Positions 44,071 to 52,884 of a DNA stretch of 64,000 bases are shown here, piece after piece (the first letter of the stretch is position 1; every line of letters begins with the position of its first letter). The DNA lies in the NCBI RefSeq assembly GCF_014333585.1, contig NZ_JACSCW010000001.1:868001-932000 (forward strand), read 5' to 3'. A program made the translations under genes and the position numbers. This DNA is from Hymenobacter sp. BT188. GTDB taxonomy: Bacteria; Bacteroidota; Bacteroidia; Cytophagales; Hymenobacteraceae. A model generated the notes under the pieces. The model was not told the origin of the DNA. It worked only from the letters and a program-made list of their open reading frames with translations, and ran no database searches.

Positions 44071-44895
44071 TTAAGCCGTGGTGGGCAGCACCAGCACCGG
44101 CACCGGACTACGACGCAGAATATCGGCCGTGACGCTATGGTGAAAAAGCCCCCCAAGGAAGGTGTGCGGCCGCGCCAACATCACGATAAGCTGGGCCTGC
44201 AACTCAGCGGCCGCGTGCAGAATACCGTCAGCGGGCGCTTCTTCGCACACTTCGTACAGGCTGTTATCGGTTAGATGGCCAAACATCCCCGTGCGCGACG
44301 CGGAGGCCAGACCCACATCGGCGCGCGAAGGGCCTGCCTCTTCAGCTACGTGTACGACAGTGGTAGTGGGTTTCAGAGACGCCATTAGCTCCGTGAGGGC
44401 TAGCGAAGGCGCACTCAGCCAGAACGCTTTATCATCGGTGGCAACCAACACGCGCTGGGGTAGGTCGGTATCCTTCCACACTTCGGGCACTACCAGCAGC
44501 GGATGTTGGGCCTGCTGCAAAAAGGGCAGCGCCCAATTGCCCATCATCCGGTCCAGCAGATTGAAGGGCTCCTCCCGCCCGAACGCCAGCAGCACGGGCT
44601 TGTGGCGTTTTACCACATCGGCTAAGGCGGGGCTTAGCATATCCAACACTATTTCGGCCTCGGCTGGAACAGGTAGCTCCTGTGCTCGTTGTACCATGTA
44701 CGCCATCGTCTCCTTGCGGCTGGTCACCGTAATGGGCGAGGCCATGGCGGCAGCCTCCGGCGCCAGCATCGGGTCGAGGTACACGTGGAGCAGTACCATC
44801 CGTCCATGGATGAGTTGGGCTAGGCGGGTGGTATACGTCAGGGCCACCTCGGCAGCAGCTGACATATCGGTTAAGACAACGAAGGTAGGCTGCAT
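44071..44895 (-). CDS. Universal stress protein, two Usp domains (7 of 7)
   Basis: 274 aa. Halves start TFVVLTDMSAAAEVALTYTTRLA and PQRVLVATDDKAFWL. C-terminal signature FLGGLFHHSVTADILRRSPVPVLVLP, with the dispersed motif encoding LGGLFH. It is 48 bp downstream of hsp20 on the same strand, so the two are likely co-transcribed. Confidence 0.92.
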   Translation of the reverse strand: MQPTFVVLTDMSAAAEVALTYTTRLAQLIHGRMVLLHVYLDPMLAPEAAAMASPITVTSRKETMAYMVQRAQELPVPAEAEIVLDMLSPALADVVKRHKPVLLAFGREEPFNLLDRMMGNWALPFLQQAQHPLLVVPEVWKDTDLPQRVLVATDDKAFWLSAPSLALTELMASLKPTTTVVHVAEEAGPSRADVGLASASRTGMFGHLTDNSLYEVCEEAPADGILHAAAELQAQLIVMLARPHTFLGGLFHHSVTADILRRSPVPVLVLPTTA

Positions 44896-44943
44896 ATACT
44901 ATAGATTGCTGGTTGTGACAGGCAGGGCCAGTAAGTGCGCAGA

Positions 44944-45402
44944 CTACTTGCCGTTCGCGCCGCTGCGAACGGGAATCTGGTGCTGGGCGACTTTAGTTTT
45001 GTTCTTGGGTACGTGCACGTGCAGCACGCCATTATCGAAGGAAGCCTCGATCTGGCCCGGCTCAGTTGCCTCGGGCAGGCGGAAGGCCCGCTGAAACGAG
45101 CCATAGGAGCTTTCCACCACATGATACTGGCGCTCCTTGCGCTCCTTCTCAAACTTGCGCTCCCCGGCAATGGTCAGCACCCCCTGCTCGAAATTGACCT
45201 TCACGTCTTCCTGCTTGAGGCCCGGCAGCGCCGCTTCAATATCGTAGCTATTCTCTGTCTCGTAAGTATCGACCTTGGGCGAGAAGGTGCTGAGCTGGCC
45301 CCGGGCCGTCACCGTGTCGTCGAAGAAGCGGTCGAGCATGCTGCTGAAGCGGCTGGGCATCATATCCGTAAACGGATCCTGGTACTGCTGAAGGGTTGTC
45401 AT
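44944..45402 (-). CDS. Hsp20/alpha-crystallin small heat-shock protein
   Basis: 152 aa. The alpha-crystallin domain runs from about residue 45 to 140: VDTYETENSYDIEAALPGLKQEDVKV, GVLTIAGER, YGSFQRAFRLPE and the final FDNGVLHVHVPK. It is an ATP-independent holdase that binds unfolding proteins. With the following Usp gene it recalls the hspX-Usp association of dormancy regulons. Confidence 0.95.
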   Translation of the reverse strand: MTTLQQYQDPFTDMMPSRFSSMLDRFFDDTVTARGQLSTFSPKVDTYETENSYDIEAALPGLKQEDVKVNFEQGVLTIAGERKFEKERKERQYHVVESSYGSFQRAFRLPEATEPGQIEASFDNGVLHVHVPKNKTKVAQHQIPVRSGANGK

Positions 45403-45566
45403 GGCTGTGAGATTTTAAAAGAGTAAATGGTAAAAAATAGTCCTGAAGACATCGAAAATAAAAGCTGGGTCAACGCCCCTAATTCCACGAATCTCACCCC
45501 TGGGGAGCTTTTTCTGGCCTTAAGGCCAGAAAGCCAACGCCAGTCAGACGGGACTTCACGGCGAAG

Positions 45567-45776
45567 TCAGGTCCGCGATTGATGATGCGTGGCAATACCC
45601 AGTAGAGCATAGATTGGGCAATAGCCAGCGATGCCCGTCAGCAACAGCGTGAGCGGAATGAGCAGCCAGGCGAGAAGTACAGGAGTACTGAATCCTTGCC
45701 GCACCAAATAGCCGGTGAGGAAGGTGGCCAGGAGAATGCGAATCACCCGGTCGTAAGAACTCAAATTCCGACGCAT
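45567..45776 (-). CDS. DUF2892 (YgaP-type) small membrane protein
   Basis: 69 aa. The start SYDRVIRILLATFLTGYLV and the later LLTGIAGYCPIYALLGI match the DUF2892 two-helix module found at the C terminus of YgaP rhodaneses. Here it stands alone. It is upstream of hsp20 on the same strand, with a short hairpin between them (45511-45532), and lies 242 bp from an FNR-like box. Confidence 0.85.
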   Translation of the reverse strand: MRRNLSSYDRVIRILLATFLTGYLVRQGFSTPVLLAWLLIPLTLLLTGIAGYCPIYALLGIATHHQSRT

Positions 45777-46273
45777 GATTGATAAGCAGTTAAGTGAAAA
45801 TAGGAGTGACAGCGAGGGCCAGCTTTTCCCGGTTTACTTCTCCAACTGGCCTAAGGGAAGCAACTGGGCAGGTGACCCGGCCATCAGAAGGCTTTCTGAA
45901 TAACGTCGGGCTCCCACCTCATCTGGTGACGGCTTTAAAAAGCCGCGCGATAGTGTTTTACTAAAATGTAGGTCATAGAGTATGCGTAAAAATCATCATT
46001 ATTAGGTAACCCTAATATGATGGTAATCAAGATGCTAAATGACTTTTATCAAGTCCCTCAGGTATACCAGACGCTGACTTCACAACCCTCTGCGTTGGCC
46101 CGGTGCGTATCGCTTTTCCTGTATCCCGATCGGGTCGATGAAGGATCTTTCCAACGTTAAAGAGGACGAATACTGAACAGCCAGCCAGCTATTGGTACCC
46201 GAACCTTCGTAGAGCTTGTCTATACTTCTTTTCACGTTCTATTCTACCATTCCAATCTCACAACCAGTACGCT
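45777..46273. other. Regulatory intergenic region between divergent genes
   Basis: Holds the FNR-like box listed separately, a weaker site TGAC-TTTT-ATCA at 46040-46051, and an ATTAGG-TAAC-CCTAAT palindrome at 46001-46016. No small gene seen. Confidence 0.45.
46018..46029. promoter_or_regulatory. FNR/CRP-like operator TGAT-GGTA-ATCA
   Basis: Perfect palindrome (ATGAT/ATCAA) about midway between the DUF2892/hsp20/Usp 7 unit (minus) and the Gfo/Idh gene (plus), about 250 bp from each start. Confidence 0.5.
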
Positions 46274-47716
46274 ATGTCGCTTATTAACAGCCTACTAAAC
46301 ACAGTCCTGAGTCAGGCCGGCCAGGAAGTATCACGTAAAGAATTCCTGACTATGGCCGGGCGGGGTCTGGCCGTAGGAGTGGCCGCCAGCACCTTTGCCA
46401 GCTGCCAAGATAAGTCGGGCGGGGAAGCGGCAAAGGCGGCTACACCTACCACTGGCACACCTGCTTCGGAGGTAACCGCTTCCACCGTGTATACTGGCCC
46501 CGGTGGGCAGCAAGTGCCCTCATCGGAAGCCGTGTCGCCGCCCGCGAAAGTGCCTGCGGGCGTAGATAAACCCATTGAGCTGGAAGCTTGGAAGTCAGAC
46601 GTAGACCCCAAATCGGGCCCCACGCCCACGCCTTTGCCCCCGGAGCAGCGGGTGGGCTATGCGCTGGTCGGGTTGGGCCACTTGACCCTGGAAGAACTGC
46701 TGCCCGCTTTCGGCGAGTGCAAAAAATCCAGGCCGGTAGCCTTAGTCAGCGGCTCGCCGGAAAAGCTCAAGAAAGTGGCTAAGCAATACGGGATCAAGCC
46801 CGAAAGCTGCTACAGCTACGAAGATTACGACAAGCTCAAAGACAATGCGGAGGTGCAGGTTATTTACATCGTGCTACCCAACTCCATGCACGCCGAGTAT
46901 ACCATTCGCGGGGCGCAGGCGGGCAAGCATATCCTCTGCGAAAAGCCCATGGCTAACTCCGCCGCCGAGTGCGAAGCCATGATTGCGGCCTGCAAAAAAG
47001 CCAACCGCAAGCTGATGATAGCCTACCGGATACAGTACGAGCCCTACAACCGCCTGGTGCGCAGCATGGTGCGGGAAAACAAGTGGGGCAAGACCAAATA
47101 CATTCAGGCTCAAAACAGCCAAAGCTCCGCCAACCCCGACCACTGGCGCCACAAGAAAGCCCTGGCCGGCGGCGGCGCCCTCCCCGATATCGGTCTGTAC
47201 TGCCTGAACACCTCACGCTTCCTGCTAGGCAGCGAGCCGACGGAAGTTTTTGCTTACTCCTACAGCACGCCCGGTAATCCGCTGTTCAAGGAAGTCGAGG
47301 AAGCCATGTCGTGGCAGATGCGCTTTCCGGGGGGCATTTTGGTCGACAGCATCACGCACTACAACACCCACGACTCACGCTTCTACCGCGTGAATGGTGA
47401 GAAAGGCTGGATGCACCTGAACAACGCCTATGCTTACACCGGTCAGCAGCTGCAAACCTCGCACGCCGAAGGGCCGGCCAAAATGCAGAACCAGATTACC
47501 ATCAGCCCAGCGAATCAGTTTGCAGCCGAAATGGACCACTTTTCCGCCTGCGTGCTGGAAGACAAGCAGCCCCACACGCCCGGCGAAGAAGGCTTGCAGG
47601 ATCAGCGCATTATGGAAGCCATCTACCAGTCGGCCCGCGAAGGCCGGCCGGTAAAATTGCCTCCCGTGTCGGGTACGGACGTGTTTCGCGGGCCGGAGCC
47701 GAAGGAGAATGCCTGA
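46274..47716 (+). CDS. Gfo/Idh/MocA-family oxidoreductase, exported
   Basis: 480 aa. The N-terminal signal resembles a Tat signal with one Arg replaced (SRKEFLTMAGRGLAVGVAAS), ending near ASC. A Ser/Pro/Thr-rich linker leads to a Rossmann domain from about residue 130 (VGYALVGLGHLTLEELLPAF) with the ILCEKPMANS lysine motif, and a C-terminal alpha/beta domain. This glucose-fructose oxidoreductase type carries tightly bound NADP. Substrate is unknown. It is monocistronic with a terminator downstream. Confidence 0.9.
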   Translation: MSLINSLLNTVLSQAGQEVSRKEFLTMAGRGLAVGVAASTFASCQDKSGGEAAKAATPTTGTPASEVTASTVYTGPGGQQVPSSEAVSPPAKVPAGVDKPIELEAWKSDVDPKSGPTPTPLPPEQRVGYALVGLGHLTLEELLPAFGECKKSRPVALVSGSPEKLKKVAKQYGIKPESCYSYEDYDKLKDNAEVQVIYIVLPNSMHAEYTIRGAQAGKHILCEKPMANSAAECEAMIAACKKANRKLMIAYRIQYEPYNRLVRSMVRENKWGKTKYIQAQNSQSSANPDHWRHKKALAGGGALPDIGLYCLNTSRFLLGSEPTEVFAYSYSTPGNPLFKEVEEAMSWQMRFPGGILVDSITHYNTHDSRFYRVNGEKGWMHLNNAYAYTGQQLQTSHAEGPAKMQNQITISPANQFAAEMDHFSACVLEDKQPHTPGEEGLQDQRIMEAIYQSAREGRPVKLPPVSGTDVFRGPEPKENA

Positions 47717-47790
47717 GCCGTTATATGAATAGAGAATAAAGGTTTCATCCGCCGTGTTGGTTTCTGAGTCAACAAAATTGAATCAATACA

Positions 47791-47822
47791 AAAAGCCCTT
47801 GCTGACGAGCAAGGGCTTTTTG
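47791..47822. terminator. Hairpin terminator
   Basis: AAAAGCCCTTGCT (47791-47803) pairs with 47808-47820. It lies between the convergent Gfo/Idh and DUF4394 genes. Confidence 0.85.
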
Positions 47823-47852
47823 TTAAAATGTACGAAGTGAAAACAGGTCGCC

Positions 47853-49466
47853 TTAGAAACCTAAACCTAAAGCGAATCCACTAGGTAATTCGTTACTCTG
47901 ATCGAGACCGGGAATATTAAGCGTCCGAGCGAACGTGCGCTCCCCGGTTGAAAGGTTCAGTGTGTTAAGCTGAAGCACGTTATTAACGACGTTAACAAGA
48001 ATATAGGCGGTGTTGCTGGTGCCTCCAATATCCATGTGGCGCACGTCAGCGGTTACATTACCAATCTCCTTTAGATTACCAGGAACAATGGGAGTAACTT
48101 GATATAGTTTACTAACAAGATTAATCGAGACATCAGTACCATAAAGGTTACTTGTTGTCGCACCAACAAAGTTATTATCGTGGGCAAGTGTTTTCACACC
48201 GGGTCGATTGATTCCCACAGGAATACCAATGGGGGAATCCTCCGTGGTGAAGCCAGTAGTTGGGTCCACGCGCAAGTTCTGGCCAGAGACGCCCACTACC
48301 CGAATCATATCTGTAACAGGATCAAAGTCGAAGCTCCCAGTGAATATCACACGTATATTCATTACAGCCACAAATGTAGCTGTGCCAGTGCCAAGGTCAA
48401 TGGTATACAAATTACTACTGCCTAGAGAACCCTTGTTTATAATTGTGTATAGCTGACCTGTAGCCGGCCTAAAGTCTAGGCCAATGGCGCTTCCGCCTCC
48501 GATACCAGTAACGTTCTTTGTCGAGACACTGTTTGAGTCTGTTGGATCAATAATAGACAATGTTGTAAAGTCTCCTGCTACATTAGTGGCAATGTAAGCG
48601 ACAGGTCTTGTAGGAATAGCTAAACCAGTGTAGTTTAAACTTGTGCTGTAGCTAGCCAATGTGCGAGCGGCACCCGTAGTCAGGTCCACGGTAAAAAGTG
48701 TGGGGCTGCCATTAACCGAATACAAACCTAAGGCGGTACCAGTTTTGGCATCAATATCGAAGCCGCCATCGCCGCTTACGGGCAGGTTCAGACTGCCCAC
48801 GGATACGAGCGTACCGTTGTTAGGCGGATTGACGAGGTAAAGCTGCTGATTCTGCGTGTTGATGGCATAAAGTGAAGTCGCGGCAGCGCCGGCTACATTG
48901 TTGGTATAAGCCACGCCCGCCACAGTAGCTCCTGTTGCTCCATTGATACTGCCATCAGTAGCGGCTACCGTTGCAGTTTCGGGATGGAGGCGTAGGTTCT
49001 GGCCCGTACTCGTCACTAGCCGAATCCGGTCGACGGTTGGGTTGAAGTCAAAACTCACCACATTGCCCCCCAACGCCGGCGTAAACGCTCCCGAACCAAT
49101 AGCATGTGCTCTGCCCGTGTTTTGATTAATTACATAAATACGGCTGCCGCTGCTGACCCCATAGAGTTGCCCAGTGCCTGGGCGGAAGTCCATAGCCAGG
49201 ATTCGTTCGCCACTTTGTAAGCCGGTTATAGAAACCGAGGCCGTACGAGTTGCCGGATCCTTCGTGGAGTAAGCATCCAACTTGGTACCGCCCGACAAAG
49301 CATAGAATGGGATATCTAATCCTAGGGGCGGAAAGGTGGGGGTAGTAGGCGGCGGAGTGGGGTTGGGTTTAGGGAAATACTGCTCCAGAATGTCTTCGCA
49401 GCTGCTCAGCGACGACAATAACAGCACCGCCACACCCCATTTGGCGAGGGATAATGGTTTTAGCAT
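47853..49466 (-). CDS. DUF4394 lipoprotein, paralogue 2
   Basis: 537 aa with the same plan as the protein at 25081: signal ending SSLSSC (Cys23), EDILEQYFPKPNP tether and two DUF4394 halves. The first half is almost identical in wording to paralogue 1 (SGERILAMDFRPGTGQLYGV, VDRIRLVTSTGQNLRL), while the second half has diverged, as has its codon composition, which is more AT-rich near 48000-48600. That pattern suggests domain-level gene conversion or recombination between paralogues. Confidence 0.88.
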   Translation of the reverse strand: MLKPLSLAKWGVAVLLLSSLSSCEDILEQYFPKPNPTPPPTTPTFPPLGLDIPFYALSGGTKLDAYSTKDPATRTASVSITGLQSGERILAMDFRPGTGQLYGVSSGSRIYVINQNTGRAHAIGSGAFTPALGGNVVSFDFNPTVDRIRLVTSTGQNLRLHPETATVAATDGSINGATGATVAGVAYTNNVAGAAATSLYAINTQNQQLYLVNPPNNGTLVSVGSLNLPVSGDGGFDIDAKTGTALGLYSVNGSPTLFTVDLTTGAARTLASYSTSLNYTGLAIPTRPVAYIATNVAGDFTTLSIIDPTDSNSVSTKNVTGIGGGSAIGLDFRPATGQLYTIINKGSLGSSNLYTIDLGTGTATFVAVMNIRVIFTGSFDFDPVTDMIRVVGVSGQNLRVDPTTGFTTEDSPIGIPVGINRPGVKTLAHDNNFVGATTSNLYGTDVSINLVSKLYQVTPIVPGNLKEIGNVTADVRHMDIGGTSNTAYILVNVVNNVLQLNTLNLSTGERTFARTLNIPGLDQSNELPSGFALGLGF

Positions 49467-49715
49467 ACAGTTGAGATTATAAAATGAAAGAAAGAATAAA
49501 TTGAATGATTCTCTTTAATCACTACGGTGCACTACGATTATAAGATGCTGGGTTATCAGAATAAAATCTAAGTTTTCAGTCTGTTCGCGATAGTGGCTTT
49601 TCTCTCCTCTCAAGCCAGCATGTCAAATGTGTAAGAATGCTGCAAGGGCCAGTAGATATCATTGCGAATAGCTCGCAAGTATTTACTCTTCTGCTGAGCA
49701 GCTTGAGCCCCTGAG
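49467..49715. other. Intergenic region upstream of DUF4394 paralogue 2
   Basis: AT-rich; expected to hold the promoter. No other feature seen. Confidence 0.35.
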
Positions 49716-49757
49716 CAAGAAAAAGCCCCCTGCACTTAAGCGGGGGGCTTTTTCTTG
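49716..49757. terminator. Terminator with two facing motif copies
   Basis: CAAGAAAAAGCCCCC pairs with GGGGGCTTTTTCTTG around a short loop. It ends the DUF4394 paralogue 3 gene. Confidence 0.88.
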
Positions 49758-49772
49758 TTGTAAGGAAAGTAA

Positions 49773-50702
49773 TTACAGGCCTAACCCGAGCGTAAACCCT
49801 GTGATGAATGGCGCGAAGACGAACCCTGGCGTGGGCGACGGCCTAATAGGTGGAAAGCCGAAGTCGCCCAATTCTGTGGCCGCGCCGGTTGTTAAATTGA
49901 TCGAGTATAAACGCCCGTTATTCGGGCCGCTCATAGCCGCGTAAGCCTTCTTGCTAGTGGCGCCAATATCGAAACTGCCACCGGAGAGGAAGTTGATGTT
50001 CAAGGGACCAACTTCTGTGATCGTCCCGGCATTGGGTGGGTTCATTAAGTAAAGCTTACCCTCCGTGAAATCTAGCGCGTACAAGTTAGTGGAGGTAGCG
50101 CCAGCCACGTTATTATCGTAGGCTAAGCCTACCACTCTATTGGCGTTGCCTCCATTAATACGCCCATCTTCAATTGCTACGCCATCGGCCGGATTCACCC
50201 GTAGGTTCTGACCTGAGTTGGTCACAATCCGAATCCGATCCACGACGGGGTTAAAATCGAATCCCAAGGTAAGCGACCCACTGAGGGGAATGCTGACTGC
50301 TGCGACAAGCGTAGCAGCTCCGGTGGCGGGGTTAATAGTATACAGGCGTCCATCGGTTGCACTGGTCGTGGCAACCAGAGCATAGAGTTGACCGGTGGCG
50401 GGGCGTATGTCGAGCCCAAAGATGCGGTCGGTTACAGCGCTCAAGCCCGTAATCGGCATTTCCTGGATTTTCGCCAGTGTAATAGGATTGAAAATAATTA
50501 ACCCATTCTTCCACGCACCATCTCCGGATCCTGGTGCGACAGATTCAGCATAGGTAGTGTATGCCACCGTCTGGGTAGGACTAGTAGGTAGGGTAGGTGT
50601 GGGCTTGGGGAAATACTGCTCTATGATGTCTTCGCAACTACTCAACGAGGACAATAAGAGAACAGCCACGCCCCATTTGGCGAGGGAAGAGGATTTTAGC
50701 AT
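49773..50702 (-). CDS. DUF4394 lipoprotein, paralogue 3, single-domain form
   Basis: 309 aa, a little over half the size of the other two. Signal ending SSLSSC (Cys23), EDIIEQYFPKPTP tether, then one DUF4394 unit (DRIFGLDIRPATGQLYALV, VDRIRIVTNSGQNLRVNPADG, GLAYDNNVAGATSTNLYAL) and a C terminus GFTLGLGL. It is in tandem with paralogue 2 and likely arose by duplication and loss of one half, or is the ancestral single-unit form. Confidence 0.85.
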   Translation of the reverse strand: MLKSSSLAKWGVAVLLLSSLSSCEDIIEQYFPKPTPTLPTSPTQTVAYTTYAESVAPGSGDGAWKNGLIIFNPITLAKIQEMPITGLSAVTDRIFGLDIRPATGQLYALVATTSATDGRLYTINPATGAATLVAAVSIPLSGSLTLGFDFNPVVDRIRIVTNSGQNLRVNPADGVAIEDGRINGGNANRVVGLAYDNNVAGATSTNLYALDFTEGKLYLMNPPNAGTITEVGPLNINFLSGGSFDIGATSKKAYAAMSGPNNGRLYSINLTTGAATELGDFGFPPIRPSPTPGFVFAPFITGFTLGLGL

Positions 50703-50837
50703 AGAAATGAGAAGATAGGATGGAAAGAAGAATGAATATGATTCATGTAATTTACCTTACGTAACTCGACAATTCGTAGCTACTTATAGATCTATGATTA
50801 TTCATATACTAAGGGTGTAAGAGAACGTACAATAGAC

Positions 50838-50871
50838 AAAAAGCCCCCCAGATATGTCTGGAGAGCTTTTA
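50838..50871. terminator. Hairpin terminator with one motif arm
   Basis: AAAAAGCCCCCCAGA pairs imperfectly with TCTGGAGAGCTTTTA. It ends the operon that begins with the ECF sigma gene. Confidence 0.75.
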
Positions 50872-50894
50872 TTTACTTATAATGTCGGGCAAAC

Positions 50895-52031
50895 TTAGAT
50901 ACCGCCGAGGGTGATGCCGAAGCTGAGGGTCTGGGCCTGGGGGCCGCGGCCGTCTTTGAATAGCTCATTGAGATTGTACTTGACGAATAAGTCCAAGCCG
51001 CCGATTCCGACTAAGCCTTGTAGGCCATAATTGAAATCTTCGAGGTTGAAGCTACCGCGGTCCTTGTCTTTGCGGTCGCGGTCGTTGTTGTCATACTTGA
51101 TCTTGGTGCGACTGCCCAAGCGATAGCCCGCGAAGCCACCAGCACCCAACCGGAATCCATCGTCGTTGCCTTTCTTGTTTTTAGTGTTGAGCACCAGCAT
51201 AAGCGGCAGATTGATAGTGGTGGTAGCGAGCTTGCTTTTATCTAAATCAAGGTTGGGCTCGTTCTGAATTACCGTCGTACCGGTGGACGTCGTGAAGAGG
51301 CGGGCGTTGTTATCAAACATATAATTGTTGAAGGACAGCTCTGGGCCAGTGAGCAAGCGCACGGGGCTGCCTTGAGGACCAAGGCGATACAAATAGTGCC
51401 AGTTGAGGCTGATGTAGCGGGAACCGAAGGGGCGCAAATCGAAGTCTTCGGCCGTGGTGGCGTTCCGATTAACCAAGGCATTCAGGCCGATGTCGATGCC
51501 GAAGTCGCTGTGGCCGGGGCGGGCAGCGCGCTCTTGGCGTTTGGCTTCTTTTTGGGCGTTGCGGGTGGAGTCGTCGATGGCGGAAGTACCTACTTTGATG
51601 GAAACGTGGTCATCGTCGCCATTCTCTACAACCGATACCCCAAAGGCGCGGCCCAGCACTACATCTACCCGCTCGGTGTCGCTCTTTTTGCCTTCGTCGG
51701 TACGCACCGTCACCCGGATTTGCTCGGGCACCTGCTTGCCGGGCTGGTCTTTGGCGGGATAAAACTCCATCGTTACCGTCTCCGTCTTGGAGGTTTTGCC
51801 GGCGGCTTCGGCCTGGGTGATGTAGGTGTCCAGCAAGATCATGAGCGAGTCGAGCTTGTAGTTGCGGAGCTCGCGCAGCTGGGCTTTATTCTTGACAAAC
51901 AGCGTCATGGTGGCCTGGTTGGGCAATTTTACCACAATGGTGTCGTCGGGAGCAGGGGCGGAGGCTTGAGTGCGGCAAGGCGCGGCCAGGGCTAGCAGCA
52001 CTACTGCCAGCAGGGTGTAGAAGCGGTTCAT
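50895..52031 (-). CDS. Predicted outer-membrane beta-barrel protein of the ECF operon
   Basis: 378 aa with a signal peptide (residues 1-23). A polar N-terminal region of about 150 residues, rich in charged amino acids, precedes a barrel-like C-terminal half with alternating strands (SRYISLNWHYLYRL, PVRLLTGPELSFNNYMF, FRLGAGGFAGYRLGS, GLDLFVKYNLNELF) ending in TLSFGITLGGI. It resembles the PorT-type barrel proteins found after ECF sigma/anti-sigma pairs in Bacteroidetes. It lies 13 bp after the anti-sigma-like gene. Confidence 0.75.
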   Translation of the reverse strand: MNRFYTLLAVVLLALAAPCRTQASAPAPDDTIVVKLPNQATMTLFVKNKAQLRELRNYKLDSLMILLDTYITQAEAAGKTSKTETVTMEFYPAKDQPGKQVPEQIRVTVRTDEGKKSDTERVDVVLGRAFGVSVVENGDDDHVSIKVGTSAIDDSTRNAQKEAKRQERAARPGHSDFGIDIGLNALVNRNATTAEDFDLRPFGSRYISLNWHYLYRLGPQGSPVRLLTGPELSFNNYMFDNNARLFTTSTGTTVIQNEPNLDLDKSKLATTTINLPLMLVLNTKNKKGNDDGFRLGAGGFAGYRLGSRTKIKYDNNDRDRKDKDRGSFNLEDFNYGLQGLVGIGGLDLFVKYNLNELFKDGRGPQAQTLSFGITLGGI

Positions 52032-52044
52032 AATGTAGGAGAAA

Positions 52045-52884
52045 TTAAAGTTGGATGACGAGGGCGTGGTTGGCGCCCGGAGGCCGAACCGTTACGGTTA
52101 CGTCCTCGGGTAAGCGGGGTAAAGTCACTGGTTCGCCGCGCAGGGCATTGCTCACTTGGCGCATCACCTGCCCACCTAAGCGACCCCGGCGAGGTGCCTG
52201 CTGAGTAGCTGCCAGCGCTGCCGTCGCCGAAGAGTGACGTACTTCCACTTCTATTGGTCCCGTGGGTACAGATGGGGCAATAGCGGAGGCAGTAGCTACA
52301 GTTGGGAGCTGCTGGGGGGCATTTGGCTGCGTTTCCTCCGTCACGGGGCGCTCCGGTTGCGCTTTGGTGGGAGTGAGAGTAGCTACCATGGTGTTCTGCG
52401 CAGGCTTGGCAATGAGTGTTTTGGGTGATGATGAACGGGGTACTGCTGTAGCGCGAGCCAGTTGGCGAGTAGCAGCTGGCTTGGAGCGAAGCGGCTGGGC
52501 TGGTTGCGCATCCAACTCAGGCTGCTTCGTAGGAGCCGTTGCTACGGCGGCTTCTGATAGGGTAGATGGCTGGGCGGCGGGAAGGGTTGCCTGAGAAGAT
52601 GAATTTTTCGAAGAAACCGCTTCTGGCGTTTTAGTAGCCGGCTGCGTAGCAACTTTGGCTACCGTACCCACGGCTGGGTCCAAATTTGCCCCCCGCCATA
52701 GCCACGCGCCACCAGCTAGCATAAGCAGCGTAATCACAGCGGCAGAAGCGTAGAGCCACATAATGGGGCGCTTGCGGGCGGGCTGCAACTCGGCTTCGAG
52801 CTGAGCCCAGAGGTAGTCGGGCGGCGGGGGCGCGTGGCGCTCCAGCTTTTCCCGAAACAGCTTATCAATATCTTCCGGTTGCAT
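52045..52884 (-). CDS. Anti-sigma-like single-pass membrane protein
   Basis: 279 aa from the ATG at 52884. The cytoplasmic N terminus (MQPEDIDKLFREKLERHAPPPPDYLWAQLEAEL) resembles Bacteroidetes anti-sigma partners. One membrane helix follows at about residues 42-62 (WLYASAAVITLLMLAGGAWLW). The periplasmic part is low complexity, rich in A, P, T and Q, and ends with a folded-looking GRLGGQVMRQV...EPVTLPRLP region. The start overlaps the end of the sigma gene by 20 bp, indicating translational coupling. Confidence 0.7.
   Translation of the reverse strand: MQPEDIDKLFREKLERHAPPPPDYLWAQLEAELQPARKRPIMWLYASAAVITLLMLAGGAWLWRGANLDPAVGTVAKVATQPATKTPEAVSSKNSSSQATLPAAQPSTLSEAAVATAPTKQPELDAQPAQPLRSKPAATRQLARATAVPRSSSPKTLIAKPAQNTMVATLTPTKAQPERPVTEETQPNAPQQLPTVATASAIAPSVPTGPIEVEVRHSSATAALAATQQAPRRGRLGGQVMRQVSNALRGEPVTLPRLPEDVTVTVRPPGANHALVIQL

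Noticed and set aside
45507..45532. A 9-bp hairpin between hsp20 and DUF2892 as a terminator
   Set aside because: The stem is perfect but has no T run on the minus strand after it.
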